From positions 18,798 to 82,797 of the forward strand of contig VXAZ01002273.1 of the NCBI GenBank assembly GCA_013399875.1: DNA of 64,000 nt, written 5' to 3'. The position numbers were made by a program, and so were the translations under genes. Below are positions 25,469 through 35,354 of this stretch, piece by piece. This stretch comes from Gymnorhina tibicen (Eukaryota > Chordata > Aves > Passeriformes > Artamidae). How positions within the stretch are numbered: the stretch's first letter is position 1; the number at the start of each line of letters is the position of its first letter. The notes below the pieces were generated by a model. It made no database searches. It was not told the origin of the DNA and saw nothing but the letters and a program-made list of their open reading frames with translations.

Positions 25469-26049
25469 GGAAAAGCATAATCATTTAGTGTACTAGTATT
25501 AACCAGAAGCTGTCAAAATGATGCTTTGATGGCTTTATCAGAGGGTCCCCATGATGATGGTTTTCAAGAGGAAACTATATAATTTAAATGAGTTTTTAAT
25601 TGCTACCATGCTACCTGGTTTGGTTTTTTTGGTTTTTTTTCTTCCTTTAGATATTTTGCTGTTGAACTAAAGTTATTGTGGAACTTTTTAAACTATAAAT
25701 ACTTTTTTCTTTGTTTGATTTAACTTCTTTAACTTCTGTTTGCTTTAACTTCTGGCAGCTGTCCATAGAGTTTCTTAAGTATAAGAAGCCAAATCACACT
25801 GCATAGGGTTAATATAGCTGGTAGCTCCAGAGATTTGTAGAGATGGAAACACCAAAATCAACCATTTGAAAAAGCATAACATTGACTTCTTGATGAAATA
25901 TAGTTCAGAATACAGTAACTTTGGCTAAGGCTTTATTTTTAAAACCAGAAGCCAACACAAATGTGCCTAGAACACTGAAGTTATGCTACTGAGAAAATTT
26001 CGTTTCAGTTGTTTCTCATTGTAACAGACAGTACATCTCCAGTGAAACT
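25469..26049. other. No feature recognised
   Basis: AT-rich sequence between the tandem duplication and the unclassified GC-richer block. Confidence 0.5.
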
Positions 26050-26820
26050 GTTAAGGGATGTTGGATCCTGTGAACATGTTAAGGGAAGATGGATCCTGTG
26101 AACCTTCAACTGAGCCAGTAGTGAGGGTGAGCTCCAAAGATGCAGGCGGCTGTGTGCACACAGATGTGACCAGACATGCTGATCACTACAAAAGGATACA
26201 GTGCCTTTACCAGCACCTAGGTAAGCACCAACACCACTCTCATATATGTGAGCACAAGAAGCCTAATCTCATCCTATTTTCACCTGATTGGGATGGAGGT
26301 TCACTACTGACACACACATGGATCTCCTCCATCCACAGGTACACCCACATTTGCACATTTCTTGATATTAATATTTGCTCTAAGACTGCCAAATACCCAT
26401 CATCAGATCCTATGCTCAGTCTTTGCTTTAGTCCTAGGATGAGTGCTCAATCTGTGCACATGTGGGTCTCCTTTGACTCACTGGCGAGTCCAACTTCAGT
26501 TGTGAATCATGTACCCTCCAAACACAGAGAGTACAAAGTAAGGTTACATAGCAAGAACTAGAGAAGTCTAACAAGAAGGCAGAACAACAGTCCTGATGAG
26601 CTGTTGCGAGACAAGCGTACTGACCACAGTTTACTGAAATTGTACCAGCCCCTCTTACCCTTCCATTACCACTCCGCTTTCCCAGATTTGTTAAACTACA
26701 TTCAATTTGGTCCTTCCTTTTCACCTCTTCTTTGGAGACAAAATAAGATTAAAAGGCTTATGGGTCTAGATAAGAAGGGAAATATCTTTCTAAGTATCAA
26801 CATGAGCAAAACAGACTCTA
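26050..26820. other. Unclassified GC-richer block with the window's longest open frame
   Basis: Base composition changes sharply from the AT-rich surroundings. A near-perfect tandem unit (gttaagggatgttggatcct and its next copy) spans 26,050-26,103. A plus-strand frame of 167 codons covers 26,058-26,561, His- and Ser-rich, with no domain I recognise. The block ends exactly where the minus-strand LTR at 26,821 begins, which is where proviral interior sequence would lie if that LTR were a 5' LTR. It could equally be part of another repeat. I saw no reverse transcriptase, integrase or envelope motif in it. Confidence 0.4.
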
Positions 26821-27361
26821 CTGAGTACCACGCAGCTGCTCGCTCACTCCCTCCACCTCTCATCCCCCTTGGGGACAAGAATCAGAAAGAAAAGGTAAAC
26901 CTCATGGGTTGATATTAGAAGTGTTTCATAATTGAAACAAATTATGATGATGATCATGATTATAAGGGAAGGGAGAGAGTGTGACAGAACCCAAGGAAAA
27001 CAAATGATGCATGATATAATTGATCACTACCTGCTGACTGATACCCTGTCTGACCCTAACAAGGATCAGCGCCCTTCTGGGTAACTTCCCCAATCTATAT
27101 ACTGGATATGATGTTCTGTGGTATGGAATATCCCTTTGGCCAGTTTGGGTCACCTGTCCTGGCCGTGATCCCATGCTCCCAGCTTTTTCTGCAGCTCCTC
27201 ACTAGCAGATCATGGGAAAGTGAAAAGTCCTTGACTTAGGGTAAACACTACTTAGCAACAACCGAAACATCAATGTGCTATCTATTTTATTCTCACCCTG
27301 ATCCAAAAATGACTTGGTTACTAGGAATAAAATTAATGATTTCCCAGCTGAAACCAGGACA
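26821..27361 (-). mobile_element. ERV LTR, minus strand, 3'-truncated
   Basis: Minus-strand reading starts TGTCCTGGTTTCAGCTGGGA (plus ...gctgaaaccaggaca, ending 27,361), the classic 5' edge of a widespread avian LTR. Further landmarks on the plus strand are cttgacttagggtaaacact, ggaatatccctttggccagt (27,126-27,145) and ccacgcagctgctcgctcac at the far end. A TATA-like gtatatag (minus) lies at 27,095-27,102. The last few tens of bases expected at the 3' terminus are missing, so the copy is truncated at about 26,821. The 5-mer agtgg follows the 5' edge, but I found no partner on the left. It is much better preserved than the related LTR at 15,984-16,530. Confidence 0.88.
27095..27102 (-). promoter_or_regulatory. 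LTR TATA-like box
   Basis: ctatatac on the plus strand reads gtatatag on the minus strand. It lies about 260 bp inside the LTR 5' edge, at the expected U3/R position. Activity is unknown. Confidence 0.5.
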
Positions 27362-28258
27362 AGTGGTAAGAGCCTTGTAGGGCTGAGATTCTCCTCACCT
27401 GTTTATTGCCAAATAAACAAGTCATGTTTATACTTACATATCCCAACAGGCAATACTAGAAGCTGTTGCTTTAATTTTAGGATAAAGTCTCATGTGTTAC
27501 AGTTGTGATATTATATTACTATTACTATCCACACTTACTTTTCTCCTTCCTGCATATTTTTAAATAAGCAAGCCACTTGGAGTTTAAGGAAGAAAAAAAA
27601 TTATTGCTGACATTGAGAAAAGAATCTGTGCAATTTTGTATGTCTAACCTCTGGAGAATGTCGGGATTTCTAAAGGGAAGAATTAGCATGTTCCTGCTAT
27701 GAGACCTACATGAAGAGGCTCAGCTTTATGAATGCAACTGCAATTCAACTGTCTGATATAGAGTTCTACATTCTAACCTGCAACCAGAATGCTAATTTAA
27801 ATTAACCACTGTTAAAACACAGCAAACTTAAATCCCATTGTATATTGATTTTGGTCTGGGTAAGGATTGGACTTTTTATGAAATTTCACTGTCTCTCCAA
27901 ATGTATTATAAATTGAATTCTCATCATATTCAAAATATGAACTTGACTGTGTGCTTCTGTTTGTTTTACCAGAAAGAGAAATAGGGGAATATTTTGTAAT
28001 TTGTAGTTGCTTCTCAAACATTTCAATAGAATTTCAGAATAAATGTACATTTTTCTCTGGGCTTTTTCATTGCATTCAATAGTATTCAATGAGTTAATTC
28101 TTTATTCTCTATTATTCTTGAAAAAGACCTTGACATCCCTTCTAATAGGAATAATCTATAATCATCTATAGCAGGAATAATTCTATTTTATGTGACTGTA
28201 GGATTAAAACCAAGATCATTACAACTGTAGATACTACAGAATGTGTTTTTCTGGTATG
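27362..28258. other. No feature recognised
   Basis: AT-rich sequence between two LTRs. Confidence 0.5.
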
Positions 28259-28263
28259 TTCTG
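28259..28263. repeat. 5-bp target-site duplication (left), ttctg
   Basis: It matches ttctg at 28,784-28,788 and lies directly against the TGTACTAG end of the LTR. Confidence 0.9.
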
Positions 28264-28314
28264 TGTACTAGTTTGAAAGCAAACTATTGAGACACTCCAA
28301 GTCAGAAATACAAT

Positions 28315-28320
28315 TTTAAT
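28315..28320 (-). terminator. LTR polyadenylation signal (ATTAAA variant)
   Basis: tttaat on the plus strand, about 50 bp from the LTR 3' end on the minus strand. An A run at about 28,347-28,362 lies upstream of it in minus-strand terms. Confidence 0.5.
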
Positions 28321-28393
28321 AGGAAAAATAAAATAAATGCAATAGTAAAAAAAAAAAAAAAATAACCCACTGACAGAGTCAGAGTACAACCTG

Positions 28394-28414
28394 ACCCCCT
28401 GACGGTCAGGGGGT
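28394..28414. repeat. Perfect hairpin, 10-bp arms, 1-base loop centre
   Basis: accccctgac, one g, then gtcagggggt are exact reverse complements. It lies in the transcribed part of the solo LTR, about 70 bp upstream of the polyadenylation signal in the minus direction. Confidence 0.9.
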
Positions 28415-28591
28415 TGGTAGCAGTCCGATTACATGGTGGCTGCAGTCCCCCTGCAGTGATGGTTCTGTTGAAGCAGTGATTCTGTAGAAGGGTGTGGTCT
28501 TCCTCTGAAGGTCCAGTGGTGGTATAGAAGGCTCTGGTCTTCCTCTGGGATCCCAGTGGAAAAGGCTGCTTGTGCTGTTCCAAACCCCTGA

Positions 28592-28598
28592 TTTTATC
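28592..28598 (-). promoter_or_regulatory. LTR TATA-like box
   Basis: ttttatc on the plus strand reads gataaaa on the minus strand, positioned between the U3 part and the R part of the 520-bp LTR. Confidence 0.5.
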
Positions 28599-28783
28599 AA
28601 GGTGGGAGTGCTTGGCTCCTTCCCCCTGGGCGGAGCATCTCACAATGGGCTGGTGAGTCATGGGGCAAGGCACTGATGGGCCATTAACAGGAGATAGTCC
28701 GGAGGGAGGAGGCAAAGAACATTGCCACACCTGGTTTCAACAGCTCATGAAGATGGTAATAGAATATACTGTAACCTAGGACA

Positions 28784-28788
28784 TTCTG
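28784..28788. repeat. 5-bp target-site duplication (right), ttctg
   Basis: Exact match to 28,259-28,263. Confidence 0.9.
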
Positions 28789-31700
28789 ATACTGACACTC
28801 AAAATCATTAACTTTTTTGAATAGTGAATGCCAATAAAGGCGCTAGAGTGTATGTTTTCACAAGCAGTGATATTTAGTGAAAGCGCTGCTGAATACCACC
28901 TGCTGAAATCAAGCTATTGCTGTTCACATGAGTTTCAGTGATTTTGAGGCTATATTAGTGGGCACTGGGCCATTCTTTAGTTAACAGAAATAATTACTTT
29001 GTTGATAGAGTGCTTAATGATTTTTATTTAGGCAATAGTGGAAGCAGCTTGTGTAAACCGCTTTAGAGAGGACAAAGCTACAGAAGAGATGTTAAAACTT
29101 GAGAAAAATTGCTGCTTTATTCTTTTAATTATAAAAAGAACATTTTTTTTCAGGGATTCAATCATTTGTAACTCCAGAAGTTCTTTTCCTGAAACGCACA
29201 GGCTGAATGTAATTCCACATTTTTCTGTGTTTTTTTTCCAAACTAACATCAATATGGGGAAAAAGAAGAGGTTTAAGTTCTTCTGAAAGCATTACTAAGT
29301 TTGTTCATTCACTTTGCCAATTGCTTATGTCAGGATAGGCAGGTCACATCTACATTGTTATAAATTTGATGATTCACAATTACAGCCAAATAATACTTCA
29401 AAGAAGGACAGCAAAAGGCCAGATGGTACAGTTTTATATGCTACAGGAAAAGTATGTAGGTCCATCTGTATCAAATAAATACATGGTGTTTCTATAAGGC
29501 TATTTTTCTTCCATGTGCTTGGTCCAATATGCACGTACCTGAACAATAAACAGCTTGGGCATGTGTGAAACAACAATGTGTAAACAACTTGTTTATGTGT
29601 GTGTACCAGTTCTGCCCCCTTTCAACAAAAAAGCGATTGTTTAATCAGGAAACTTTGCAGCTGGAATTATTCATTCCATTCTGCTCATGTTGCAACAAAT
29701 CTCTGGTTCTAAACCAAGAATAATAAGAAATGTTAACAATATTAAAATTTTATCTTATTTCTCTACAAGAAAGGCAATACGAAAGATCCTGATAGGTTCT
29801 GAGTGTTTCCCATAATGGTAGAATAACCTATGTTCTTGCAATTTAACAAGTAAAGCTTTTCACTGAGTTACAATGCCAATAGTAGTGATACTAGCATATA
29901 TTTTTTCATTGAGAAAAGTCATCTTCCTCTTAAATTTTTGCTAAAAGAAAACTAGAGGCACAGAGCGTATCAATAAACTCTTTCAGCCACAGTCTGAAGA
30001 GTATAAGGTCTTTGGTGCATTAAGTTATTATACTTTTGAATATACATTCTGTTTTCCTTCTGTTTTCTCAATCAAGACATGCTTAGCAAATTTCTCAGTG
30101 GATAACTCTGAAGTAAAATGTCACAAAGTATAAAAACAAGTGAAAATGCTCCTTATGAAATGAAAGTCGTGGTCACCATGTAATTGGTTTCTGAGTTTGT
30201 GGAACAATAAGAACTTCTGTGTTGACATTTATGCCACAAAATGCAATGAAGGATTTACAATAAACCAGGCTGATTGAAAATGGATTATTATGATTTTAAA
30301 ATTAATTGTAACTATTTTCATTAATTTTATGCCAATCATTTTATACTCTAATTGTTAAACCAGAACAGAAAATGGTAAAAAATATTCTAACTCATTTGAT
30401 ATAGTATTTTTGATTGGTGTGAAACTTGTTAATATAAGATATTGTGTGGCTGAATATGTCAGAATATGAAAAGGAAAATTTTATAAAATTCCAAACACTT
30501 AAAATTCCTACCATGCTGGCAAATTAGCTACAGTTGAAATTCAGGGTACTTTTCACAAATTTGAATCTGATTTGAATTGCTAATTATATTTCAATTGCAC
30601 TCCATTCTAATTCAATTATTAATGCAAACAAAATATGATAACTTAAGAATTGCATATTCCAGAGAGTAGCTGGTCAAATATATGCTTGTATTCATAATAA
30701 GTGACACAATAAACTGGTATTTAATTTGGCATAGTCTTTCTTCAACCTCTTTCTCCTTTATCTAAATCAATATTATCTTTCAGACTGTTGCAGTTAGATG
30801 AGAGTGTTAGTGTTGTGCATCTGACGTGATCTGCCCTATTCTTAACAGAAGAAAGGATATCAGAGATTATCCATTTGCTTATCCTTGAAAAAAACCTTTT
30901 CTTTCAGCTTCATTTTTGTAGTCATTATCTAAAAGCTGCATTTCCTGGATTCCTTATCTAAGCTGAGAAATAACTAAACTGCTGATTTTTAAACCGTGAG
31001 GTATACAGGATTTTAAAGAAAGACTCTGCATTTTACTTAAGTTAAACTTTTTGGAATAACAATATTTCACATCAAAATAAAGCCATTTTAGAGTATGACA
31101 ATGAAGCATTGAGGGAAGTGCCTTCACAGTAAAACCAAAAGTATCTGCCATTTCCAATAATTAAGATTTCTGCTTAGGTTTGATGAAAGTAATCAAAGAA
31201 AGAAAGAAAGATATCCATGTTTTTACCAATCCTCCTCATTGTTACCAGAAAAGAGGACCAGTTTTGTTCCCATTCCATTCTTTTTCTGTTCCCTTTCTTC
31301 AAGTGTGTGTGAAATTTTCCTGACTGGGAAATCAGCATTAGCCTGGTGTTCTTTAACAACTGCACACAAGCATAGTTTATCACAGAAAGGTCTGGAATGA
31401 CTAAAGTCATTACATTAACATTTTGCTAATAACTTTAGATATATCACTTCTATTTAATAATTCAAACAAAATATGCCAAATAGTGATATTGTAGAGACTG
31501 CATTTTCAGCTTTATCTGGAAGACTCTGGTTTAGGCAACCAGTAGCTTCCAGGAAGCACAATGAATATTAATTAAGTTTTCAGCTTGTGCTGAGACTTTC
31601 AATATGTTCTATGTTTTGGGGAGGTATCAGACTAGTGCATTTATCCTCAATTAGCAGAAATGTCAGTTGGTGGATAAAATGAGTATAATCTGATGCTAAT

Positions 31701-32040
31701 CAAAATTTAATAATCCCTTCTTATTATAAAGGATTTTCAGTAGGAAACTGAAATTCACCAATAAGGTTGCTCAGCAAGAAAGTACTTTTGATTAGAAAGA
31801 GCGATTTACGTATCATGCAAAATAAACTTAAGGGTCAGCAGATTAAGATACCATTCAAATGCCCTGCTATGCACTTTCAATTCTACCGAAGCTTCAAAAT
31901 GTCACTGGAAATTTAAAGGTACAGAAATTATACAAAAACCACAAAGCAAACCACTTCACATTTTAAGGACATTTTTGTGTATTTGCTTGGGGTTTTCATT
32001 TGTTTTATCAAGTATTAGTGTGATATAGCATCCTGGGAGT
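28789..32040. other. AT-rich sequence, no feature recognised
   Basis: About 3.3 kb with no recognisable repeat edge or supported exon. Open frames at 29,028-29,576 and 30,954-31,410 are short and have no splice context that convinces me. Confidence 0.5.
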
Positions 32041-32285
32041 CCTCTGCTGAACTCACTCCAGTTTATCAGTGCCTTTTCTGTCTTGAGGGTCCAAAACTGG
32101 ATGTAGTACTTTAGATAAGCCCCTGCTGAATGCAAAGTAAATGGAGGTAGTTACTTCGCCCAGCTGTGTTCATACAGCCCAGGATATTGTTGGTCTCTAC
32201 TGCTGCCAGGGCATGCTGCTGCCTCATGGTCAACTTGCTGCCTACCAGGACAATCACTGCCTTCTCCACAGAGCCCCTTCCCGGA
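32041..32285 (-). mobile_element. CR1 internal fragment (end of the RT domain region), eroded
   Basis: On the plus strand, ggtccaaaactggatgtagt, tacagcccaggatattgttg and ctcatggtcaacttgctgcc follow the reverse complement of the CR1 region encoding the C-terminal part of ORF2. Both ends are eroded and the 3' terminus is not attached. Divergence is high. Confidence 0.75.
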
Positions 32286-34693
32286 GAGTGTAAAATGAAA
32301 GAGTGAAAGAATTAGCAATTACTGTGTCTGTGACAGTTTAAGTCAAGCCAACTGATTGCTTGTACATTTAGTTTGGTTTATGCACCAGGTAGCCCTATTT
32401 CATACATGGCTAAGTGATATCTAATGCTTCAGTCTAAAGAATAGTGTAGAAGTTTAAAAAAGATGTATGCTGAGCAGCTCTCCTTTTTTGTGTAAAGCAT
32501 CCTTTTTCTTCTATAATATGAAAATTAGGAGTTTACCTAAAGTGGTGATTTTGCACAATAAAACTTCTATTCATACACTTCAACCCTACTCATTAATTCT
32601 AATGACATTTGGACAACATCCAAAGCTAACATAAAGCAAAGAGAAAAACAATAAAAAAATTAATTCAATATTAGGAAAATTTAAGTAGTAAGTGGAACTC
32701 ATACAGTGGAATTTTGAACTCAGAAAGGATATTTTGCATGGAAGAATAAAGTCTAGTGCAAGTTTCTTCCTTTAAAGTATGAAATTTAAGGCTTAGTGTT
32801 TTTTATTTTGAGAATTATTTTTTGTTTGTTTTTTCAAGCCTGAGAACACCTCCTTTATTAAATGGATAATGAAAACTATGAAATATTTACAAAACATACA
32901 CAAATGTTTAGAATCAGTTCTGAAATCCCTGTAGTACTGTTCCATTTAAAAATCTTGAAGAAAACTCTTCAGAATTTCTACTGCAAAGCAATGGCTTGCT
33001 GCTGTACCTACTCGTAGTCAAGAATCACTTATATACAACAGAAAATTAGCTGCTTAGATATTTGTATGGCATTTTAAATGTGAAATCTATTGTAGTCAAG
33101 GTTTTGCATAAGAATGGAAGATATACTCATTACTGGGTAATGTTAACATTAAGCATTCATCACAGAGGGGATTTTCATTTTTGTAACAGACAGAAGATTG
33201 CTTACTAGTTAGTTACATGGAGATGACTGCCAGTATATTTAGGGAAACAGCCTCTCTTGAGACAGTTCTTAAATTAATTAAAGGAGGTTCTTTTATGGCT
33301 TTTTTTTCATCCTGAAGGGCAAAAGAGAAGGAGTTTGGGGAAAAAAGCCCATCAAATTAGACCATATCTTAGAAGGCTTTGAAAGGAGTGGCTATAGAAG
33401 CTGAAGAGCACATGGAAGTGAAGAAAAAAAGCTGAATACTCGATTGCTTATCTATCAAAAAGGAACAGAAAGTAAACTGAGTAGTGCAAGAGTGCTGAAA
33501 AAAGTTTCCCATGCATTTTAAAATGTTTTTTTGTGTAAACTTTTATAGAGGTTTTCAGTTTTGAATAGCATGATCGTGTATTACAAGTAAATACTTGTAT
33601 TTGAATGTTTAGTGATTTTTTCCTGTGTGTACTCTTTCTACCCCTTTCTATAGGCCTCTACAGTACTCTGTCTGGCCACATAGAAATAAAGATAACATCT
33701 CTCTTACTTACTGTACTTCTGTACTTTACATGACTCATTTCTTGCTAAAACTATTCTGTCCAACATATCACAATAGCTCATCATGATGATTAATTCAAAT
33801 ATGTTCCAAAAATATCCTTTGATGCAAAAAGCATTAAAGCATCAATCAGTCAGCCTCTAATTGTGATTAATTAACCTTCCAGTAAATTCAGTAATTTTCA
33901 ATTCTCATTTTCTTTTTCTGTCATGAAGTAACTGCTACGTATCTGGTCTCTGAAAGAAAATATGTCTAATTTGCTTTTTTATTGAGCAGGCAGATATGTT
34001 TAATGGCTTCTAATATTAGTATAAGTGGGATATCTAAAAATATGATTCTTTAACTTCCTTGGAAGAAACACAAATATAAGTTCCCAAAGCTTTTTACATT
34101 TCTAAAAAATAGGAGTTTAAATTAATTTTTACATAGAAAGAATGTGGGCAGGTCCTTTTGTTTTACTTCACTATGAATTTTGTGTAAGTTCACAGAAGAT
34201 TCCATTTTGATTTTTCTGTTTAAAATGAATTTTAAAGTTCTGGTTATACTGAAAAAAACCTGCTCGTTTAGGCTGGTTGAGCCATGTATTGGTTCCACAA
34301 CATAGTATTTCAGAACACTGTTTGGCTGACAAGCCAAAGGAAATATCTGAGATGCAATGGGAGTAGAAATTAATTTATTGCAATGAATCTGATGTCTTTA
34401 TAGAACTATCCAAATGTGTTAAATGCACTAAAAATGCTTCTTTCTGTTAGTGCCACTGAATCAAGTTATAAACGTCTATAGTGCTTCAAAACCAATTCTT
34501 TCTTTATCTGAAACTGAAGACAGAAATATGACTCACAGAGAGCAATTCACTTACCTAAGCACAGGTGGGGAGTGCTATGTGAGCTATTTTAGAGTTTCTG
34601 AGCTGATAGAGGAACAGATATGGCCCAAGCCTCCAAGAGATGTGCATACTTCTGCAGCAGGAGCCAAGCCCAGACTCACTCCTTCTGGAATCT
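32286..34693. other. AT-rich sequence, no feature recognised
   Basis: The last 250 bp (34,450-34,698) are less AT-rich and carry a plus-strand open frame that continues into the LTR at 34,699. That makes a real exon unlikely. Confidence 0.5.
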
Positions 34694-34698
34694 CAAAA
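34694..34698. repeat. 5-bp target-site duplication (left), caaaa
   Basis: Matches caaaa at 35,350-35,354. Confidence 0.8.
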
Positions 34699-35349
34699 TG
34701 TCTTGGGGTGACTTTATGCTGTTGTATCCCCTATCACTGCTCTATGCCCAGACATGATTCCTGAGCCTTTCTATGCCTTTAAAACTGGATGCAAGAGAGA
34801 GAAAAAAACTGAGCGAACTTTTCAAAACAGTTTGTGCTTCAAGGACACAGAGATTAGCTGCTGCTGCTGCGGAGCAGAGGAAGCACCTTTTCGTGCTTTT
34901 CAGTCAGCTTTTCGGCTCTGTTTCTTTGGAGAGAGATGGAGTTTAGTTTTTTTCCTCTGGGACTTTGGCTTTTCCCTTCTCTTCTGGACTGCTTGAATGA
35001 CATCAGAACACCAGAACATCAGAACCCCACCGGGGAACCTTCCACTGGTCTGGAGGGGGGCCCCCACGCCAACCCAGCTCTGAGGAGAAGCAGAGAGACC
35101 ACACCCACAGAAGGACTCTCAGATCTTCCCCAGTTTTCTCCACAACGAGAGATTTTTATCATTTTAGCATTATTATTATTCTTTTCCTGTGTGTTTGTTA
35201 AATAAACAGTTTTTATTTTCTCTTTCATATTCCTCTGATGAAAATCTCTTTTTTCACCAACTTGGTGGGGGAGGGGTGGCTGTAACCTGCCTTCCTTTGA
35301 GGAGACATTCCTTTTGGACGTTTCCCTGAATTTGGCCCAAATTGGCACA
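34699..35349 (+). mobile_element. Solo ERV LTR, 651 bp, plus strand
   Basis: The element starts tgtcttggggtgactttatg and ends ggcccaaattggcaca, so TGT...ACA termini are present, with caaaa on both sides. A TATA-like tttaaaa lies about 75 bp in (near 34,778), and AATAAA at 35,201-35,206 is the polyadenylation signal. The tract after it (accaacttggtgggggaggg near 35,256-35,275) is typical of U5 in avian LTRs of this style. The frames that cross the region are not retroviral genes. No proviral interior is present. I do not assign a subfamily. Confidence 0.88.
35201..35206 (+). terminator. LTR polyadenylation signal AATAAA
   Basis: AATAAA lies about 145 bp before the LTR 3' end, preceded by a T-rich stretch (attattattattcttttcct). 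The spacing suits the R region. Confidence 0.7.
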
Positions 35350-35354
35350 CAAAA
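35350..35354. repeat. 5-bp target-site duplication (right), caaaa
   Basis: Exact match to 34,694-34,698. Because the flank is A-rich, a 4-bp duplication cannot be fully excluded. Confidence 0.75.

Larger units (their letters stand above)
28264..28783 (-). mobile_element. Solo ERV LTR, 520 bp, minus strand
   Basis: The plus strand begins tgtactagtttgaaagcaaa and ends gtaacctaggaca; the termini TGTACTAG and TGTCCTAG (reverse complement of the end) form the expected short inverted repeat. ttctg flanks both sides. On the minus strand, a TATA-like gataaaa lies at 28,592-28,598 and ATTAAA at 28,315-28,320 can serve as polyadenylation signal, followed by T-rich sequence; this order fixes the orientation. 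A perfect 10-bp-arm hairpin sits at 28,394-28,414. Four to five open frames cross it on the minus strand but end in the LTR; none looks retroviral. No interior remains. Confidence 0.92.

Noticed and set aside
28302..28730. 142-codon minus-strand frame
   Set aside because: It lies wholly inside the 520-bp solo LTR, crossing its R region, and has no retroviral protein motif.
34450..34764. Coding exon upstream of the 34,699 LTR
   Set aside because: The frame continues across the LTR boundary into LTR sequence, so it cannot be an ancestral exon end; no splice donor was seen before the boundary.
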